A DNA stretch of 64,000 bases from Sipunculus nudus (Eukaryota > Annelida > Sipuncula > Golfingiida > Sipunculidae), in contig CM049318.1 in NCBI GenBank assembly GCA_026874595.1, forward strand, positions 22,853,456-22,917,455. The letters run 5' to 3'. This document shows, in pieces, positions 59,411-64,000 of the stretch (position 1 is the first letter of the stretch; every line of letters begins with the position of its first letter). The notes beneath the pieces are model-generated. The model did not search any database. It was not told where the DNA came from and worked only from the letters and a program-made list of their open reading frames with translations. The translations under genes were made by a program, and so were the position numbers.

Positions 59411-60448
59411 GTCGGGGGCGGAAAGCGATCGAAGCTTTAGTCTCAAGGTTTAAGACTTTGACCACTTAATATTTTTTGTTATTAATATTATTCTGCAAAA
59501 TGGATGAACTCGATAAATAAAACGCAGAATAAACCGTATATCCTTAATCCATTATAGCCTAAATAACTCCCGTTATTCGGATAAAATATCTAGATGCCTA
59601 CCCATAAGAGTTACACTTTTGCAAAGATTCAAATCCTCGTCTCTGTTTAAAGTAGACAGTCTGTCATGGGAACTCGAGATAACTAACCCTACATCATTTT
59701 AGGGGGCGGATCCAGGATTCTGAAAATTAGGGGTCCAACGGAGCAGGACTAAAGAAAAATATTTAATTTTTCATTAAAGCCGTCAGATGGCTGCCAAAGT
59801 CTTTTCTATTGGGGTAGAAAGGAAAACCTTCAGCCATGTTTATGTTTAAAAATTCGGACATATGGAGGATGACTGGAGGGGCGAAGGCAGGCGGGATGGG
59901 GACAAAACCATTATGACTGACCCTATCACAAATACAAGGCCCACTGCGCGTATGCATCGGTCGCTTGGCCATGCCTTTAGGGTCCTTGGTTTGACACCAC
60001 AATCTTCCTCAGCGATTTTGTTATGTTGGATAAGTGTTCGCATTATAATACTGATTTATTTATATATTTCCCTGTGAGCAGCTATTCAAAAGATATTTTT
60101 AACTTAACCTATCCTAAGAAACGAATTGCTAAAACAGCCCGAATTTTCGGGTTGACATAATCCTTTATTGATATTTAGAGGAAAAAGCAATTGATGATCG
60201 GGATCATTATAATCTGTTGCCAAGGATTTAAAACAATATGTCATTGAAGACATATACATACTCTTTGTTTCGCCAACTCAATACATATAGCTTGTATTTG
60301 TAGACTTTTTATCATACAAGATAATGCAATAATATTAAATGTTCAGAACATTTCACGTTACAGTTCTGTACAATGTTCGATGCTCGATCCTATTGTATAA
60401 TTCAGTTCTATAGTTATGAAGCTTATATCTGAAACTGCGATATGAAGG
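59411..60448. other. Intergenic spacer
   Basis: No coding signal. At about 59700 agggggcggatccaggattc looks like the end of another hAT-type element. Confidence 0.5.
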
Positions 60449-60454
60449 TTTATT
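60449..60454 (-). promoter_or_regulatory. Candidate poly(A) signal of the partial paralogue
   Basis: TTTATT on plus (AATAAA on minus) 24 nt after the stop codon. It would give a very short 3' UTR; uncertain. Confidence 0.3.
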
Positions 60455-60477
60455 ATAAAATAGATAAGCTCGCTGCA

Positions 60478-60671
60478 CTAAACTGAGGTACTTATAGAAG
60501 TACTTTGCGTGTATTTGTTGATGAGTTCTTCACAGGCATCCTTATCTGATAATGTGTCCCATGGATTAAGGAGTAATACCTTCTTCTTTCGAGTTTTTGT
60601 TTGATCACAAAGATCTGTCAGAACTCCATGCATAATCCCTGTTGACCTAAGACGTCGGTATCGTGCATCAT
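60478..60671 (-). CDS. Paralogue terminal exon: module tail
   Basis: DARYRRLRSTGIMHGVLTDL then CDQTKTRKKKVLLLNPWDT, ending KYTQSTSISTSV and TAG (60478-60480). Acceptor tcctacag. Confidence 0.8.
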
Positions 60672-62793
60672 CTGTAGGAATAAGACATATGTTTATAAAA
60701 CAGTCGTTTATAAGTCCAATAACAAGTACAGGTGCTACGTGATATTATGTTTAAAGTACTAATAAAAGTAGTAATGATTTTATTTTTATTTTGATCAGGA
60801 TTATATACGTGTGTATTTGTATACGTGTGTAAACGACAAAAATCTAACGAGGTGCTTAACTCTTAGTTACTTACATTTATTTATATACAATAGGCCTTCA
60901 AGAAATTCGAATAAATAGTTAGTAACCGTAATTTCTTTATTATGATTTCCATATTTAGTAGTTATTGTATGAGCTACTTTGCATAGACGTCCCAGAGAGG
61001 AAAACCCTTGAAATTTATCAGAACCTCAACAGACCCCATCAGAAATAGTAAAAAGGAGCCGGGCGTATTAATAAAGACAACAGTATCCATTGAACAAGGT
61101 GTTTTCAAGTCTTAGAATAGTGTCGAACAAGTCGTATTATAAGTTAATTATAAAATATCAGTTTACTCACATTTACTTCCTGCATACATAAGTACAATGG
61201 CAGACACCAGAGCAGCAAACCACGAGCCTACTTCCCTGAACACTTTACCAGATGGACCGCTTATTGTGTCGACGGGCGCATAAAGCGCTGCAACATCTGT
61301 CTTCTTCTGATTTAAATCAGGTAAAATTCCGACACTAATGGCGGTCTGACATCTGTTTTGCTTGGACATGGTTTTTCGGTCAGCGGTAAAGACTGTGCAA
61401 GAATTGACAAGTTCTGTCCATGGTTCGCTTCCGAGTATCTCTCCTTCTTTTGGGAAATCAATAATTATAACAATATCTGGAATTTTCTTCTTGATTTGTT
61501 TTATCCTCTCCAAAAAATATTTATGATTATCTGAAGCTGAATTGTCAAATGTGTTCCACGTGGAGTTGATGAAATCTAAAACGTTGAGTTTTAGATTACC
61601 AGGATTAATATTTAATATTCGTTGGAACAGTTCATTGTGAAATCTTATGCCAGATCCTATTCTAAGTTCCTCTTCATAAACTTGTTTTGTCTGAGTAGAA
61701 GACAAGACCTGGAGGTGTATGTATGTTCCACCCACATTAAGCCTTGTCCTTTTTAAATTATTCTCTATGTCACTGTATATCTCAGCAGACTCGGCTGTTT
61801 CCTATAACAGAACACATGGCTAATATGATAAATCAATTAACCACACAATAACACCTCAATCATAACTAGCAAACTCAGTATTTGATAAATATATCAAAAA
61901 GCATTATTAAATTACAAAATTGAATCATATTTTGGAAAGTAGGAAGTGTGTGAAATATAAACATTATCATACGCCAATATAACCAACCTCTTTTCCAGCT
62001 TCCGTCCCATTTAAAGCTTGTTGATCAGCATATCTGGAAGTGAAACGTAATATAAGCGTAGTTGTACGCACAGACCCGTCCAACATATTGTCATGAATAC
62101 GATATCCACTTAATTGGACCACTCTCTGTTATATGAAATTGGGCATTCCTCTTATTTGAAATGTTTATAACTAATACACACTATCTACCACTTTTTAGTT
62201 GTCAGAAGTAAATTAAACGAACTCCCAAAGGCCGTCTCACCTGTGACGCGGAATGATGCTTGACTGTTCAGCATTGCATTCAGGAATCGTCCACGGGTCC
62301 CTCTCGGCGGGCATAGTGATTATAATTGCGGTATCTTCCAGATGTATCGTCTGACTGTAAAAGAAACATTTCATATTTTACCAGGCAGGACCATCGTTGA
62401 ACTGTGTGCAAATAAGCTAGTTATTACCTTTGCCGCTATAGAATGCAGGTTTACAAATTTGGATCGTGTTGCTATTTTATTAAATAGCTAGGTCTGGTGC
62501 CACATTATTTTTAATAAACCAACATACGTTGGAAAATAAGATCAATGCAAAATGAATACTAGTATTTGTTCTATAAATTCTACCAGTGACTCTTGATTAT
62601 GGGATATGTTCTGTATTGGGTCTCTATGTATAATGGCATTTGCTCTTAATAAGTGTCACCTGTCACCAGGGCTAAAATCCCGATTAAAAGTTTGAGGGTT
62701 CGATTATAGACACTATAAGATTACACATACTTTTATTTGTTCAATTTTTTTTACTTATTCTGTTGATACTTATTTGCAGAGTAACAATGATGA

Positions 62794-62886
<93 letters not shown>

Positions 62887-63883
62887 TATGTTTTTGTGTG
62901 TGATGTTGTGTGTTACCCATGGGTACTGGAGGGCTTGTTTTCTGCAGCTTCCTGTGATAATGCAGGCAGACCTGCCACGGCCTCGTCCCGTAGCTCACGT
63001 GGAGGCATTTCTTGACTATACGCACACGAAACATATAGGATTATTATAGGATATATTCATCATGCACCTAATATACACAATGATTCGTATGCTATAGACA
63101 AGCCAGTTTGTACGGTATTTTATCTGGTTACACGGCAATATGCGTATATCACACCAAGACAATAAATCTACTGTAAACATTAAGAAAGTTGTGATCAATA
63201 CACGGTCCCTATCGACGGGCATGGTGTTTATTCTAATTGCGATATCTTCCACATGTTTCGTTTGACAGTAATAGGAAACGTTCCATATTATACCAGGCAG
63301 GACCATCTTTGATCTCTGTGCAAATGTGGCAAGTAATTACCATTGCCGATAAGAAATGCAGGTTTATAACATTGGTTCGTTTTGTTATTTTGTTACATAA
63401 TCAGTTCTTGTGCCATTTTTCTTTATTTTTAATAAACCGAAATACATAAGAAAATAAGACCAATGATGATGAATATTTGTTTTAAAAATTCCGACGGTGA
63501 CTCCTGATTATGGGAAATGTTTTGTATTTGGACTTTATGTATAACGATATCTACTCTTAATGAGAGTCACCTCTCTACCACGGGCTAAAATCAAGACTAA
63601 AAGTTTGATTTTTCAATCAAGACTAAGACTAAGAAGACACCTACACATATCTGTTCATTGATCTTTCTACTTATTCTGCTGATAATTATGTGCAGTGTAA
63701 AACTTGTTCAATGATCCATTGCATAAAACGAGCGCTATATAAATAATGCATTTTCATATATATATATATGTATTTGTGTGTTACCCTTGGGTATTGGTGA
63801 GATTGTTCTCTGTAGCTTCCTGTGATGATGCAAGTAGACCTTCCTCGGCCTCCTCCGTTGGCTCATGGGGATGAGTTACTTGA
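60478..63883 (-). CDS. Paralogue of the lectin receptor's cytoplasmic part, 5' end outside window
   Basis: Exons in gene order: 63785-63883, 62917-63015, 62241-62354, 61988-62033, 61171-61801 and 60478-60671 (stop). Splice phases agree at each joint. The last three exons have the same phase pattern (2 to 0, 0 to 1, then end) as exons 11-13 of the gene at 34931-49973. The module (about 210 aa) has PDIVIIIDFPKEG, TAISVGILPD, YAPVDTI and VGSWFAALVSAIVLMYAG, the last like GTSMAAP-xVAG with Trp in place of Ser; the tail has GIMHGVLTDLCDQ. Upstream exons encode Glu/Ala/Ser-rich linkers and a piece (AIIITMPAERDPWTIPE) like the end of another module's tail. No TM or lectin part is visible; these may lie to the right. 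Function unknown. Confidence 0.75.
61171..61801 (-). CDS. Paralogue module exon: subtilisin-fold-like pseudoenzyme
   Basis: Starts ETAESAEIYSDIENNLKRTR in phase 0 and ends after AGSK with donor T|GTGAGT in phase 1. Shorter than the modules of the other gene (631 versus about 707 nt) but colinear in its C-terminal half. Confidence 0.8.
61988..62033 (-). CDS. Paralogue linker exon
   Basis: 46 nt, YADQQALNGTEAGKE, phase 2 to 0, matching exon 11 of the other gene in position and phase. Donor GTTGGT is a weaker site. Confidence 0.6.
62241..62354 (-). CDS. Paralogue exon resembling a truncated module tail
   Basis: QTIHLEDTAIIITMPAERDP then WTIPECNAEQSS. Phase 2 to 2; acceptor ttttacag, donor GTGAGA. 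A decayed copy lies near 63195-63260. Confidence 0.6.
62800..62890. repeat. (TA)n microsatellite
   Basis: TA/TG dinucleotides; a shorter counterpart lies at 63755-63770 in the duplicated copy. Confidence 0.9.
62917..63015 (-). CDS. Paralogue linker exon, copy 1
   Basis: QEMPPRELRDEAVAGLPALS then QEAAENKPSSTH. 99 nt, phase 2 to 2. Same sites and length as 63785-63883. Confidence 0.6.
63785..63883 (-). CDS. Paralogue linker exon, copy 2
   Basis: QVTHPHEPTEEAEEGLLASS then QEATENNLTNTQ. Colinear with 62917-63015 (GL-A-SQEA-EN shared). Both copies stay open although they have diverged, which argues for coding. Confidence 0.6.
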
Positions 63884-64000
63884 CTATAAGTGCACGAAAC
63901 ATCATGATAAGATAAATTCATCATGCACATAAATATACAGGAAATCGTATGCTCTTGACAAGCCAGCTTATCCGGGTTTTTATCTGGTCAAACGGCCATC

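Larger units (their letters stand above)
62270..64000. repeat. About 870-bp tandem segmental duplication (linker exons of the paralogue)
   Basis: Text at 62310-63150 repeats with divergence at 63205-64000: the exon 62241-62354 start, the intron phrase gggctaaaatc-aaaagtttga, the (TA)n position, the linker exon, and acaagccag-ttatctggt. The second copy probably continues beyond the window. Confidence 0.85.

Overview
This window is nuclear DNA from an invertebrate animal. Genes are split by GT-AG introns, intergenic DNA is AT-rich, and there are many (TA)n, (GA)n and poly-G tracts, several minisatellites, tRNA-derived SINE-like repeats and decayed transposons. The repeat style (tandem-core interspersed elements with ACGG tracts) and an intact L-gulonolactone oxidase gene suggest a lophotrochozoan, most likely a mollusc or brachiopod. 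This is an inference; no species marker was seen.

Region 1 (about 1.4-31.4 kb, minus strand) holds one complete gene for L-gulonolactone oxidase (GULO), the last enzyme of vitamin C synthesis. I could chain 12 exons whose splice phases all agree, giving 450 codons plus stop, close to the roughly 440 residues of vertebrate GULO. The His of the covalent FAD motif and the C-terminal HWAK motif are present. Its introns are full of repeats. One is a 36-bp minisatellite (about 43 copies) that looks like an amplification of the end of exon 10 together with its own splice donor. Another is a 55-bp minisatellite. Intron 1 holds a sense-oriented solo LTR ending 11 bp from the exon 2 splice acceptor, a broken Gmr1/SCAN-type Gypsy retroelement, and a decayed TatD-like hydrolase gene.

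Region 2 (34.9-50.0 kb, minus strand) holds a complete 13-exon gene (949 codons). It encodes a signal peptide, two C-type lectin-like domains, a linker, one transmembrane helix with a basic stop-transfer patch, and two cytoplasmic copies of an about 235-residue domain. That domain looks like the C-terminal half of a subtilisin (S8) fold without catalytic residues. Each copy is followed by a short conserved tail. I know of no described receptor family with this architecture; it is the main candidate for a new system.

Region 3 (60.5 kb to the window end, minus strand) is the 3' part of a second, paralogous gene. It has one S8-like module with the same exon phases and the same tail, preceded by duplicated linker exons. 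Its 5' end lies beyond the window. The two genes sit head to tail and suggest a tandem cluster of lectin-type receptors or signalling proteins.

The rest (about 50-60 kb and the large introns) is repeat-rich DNA without recognisable genes. It includes a 2.27-kb non-autonomous hAT-like transposon with an 8-bp target duplication, tRNA-related SINE copies, local tandem duplications and long poly-G runs.
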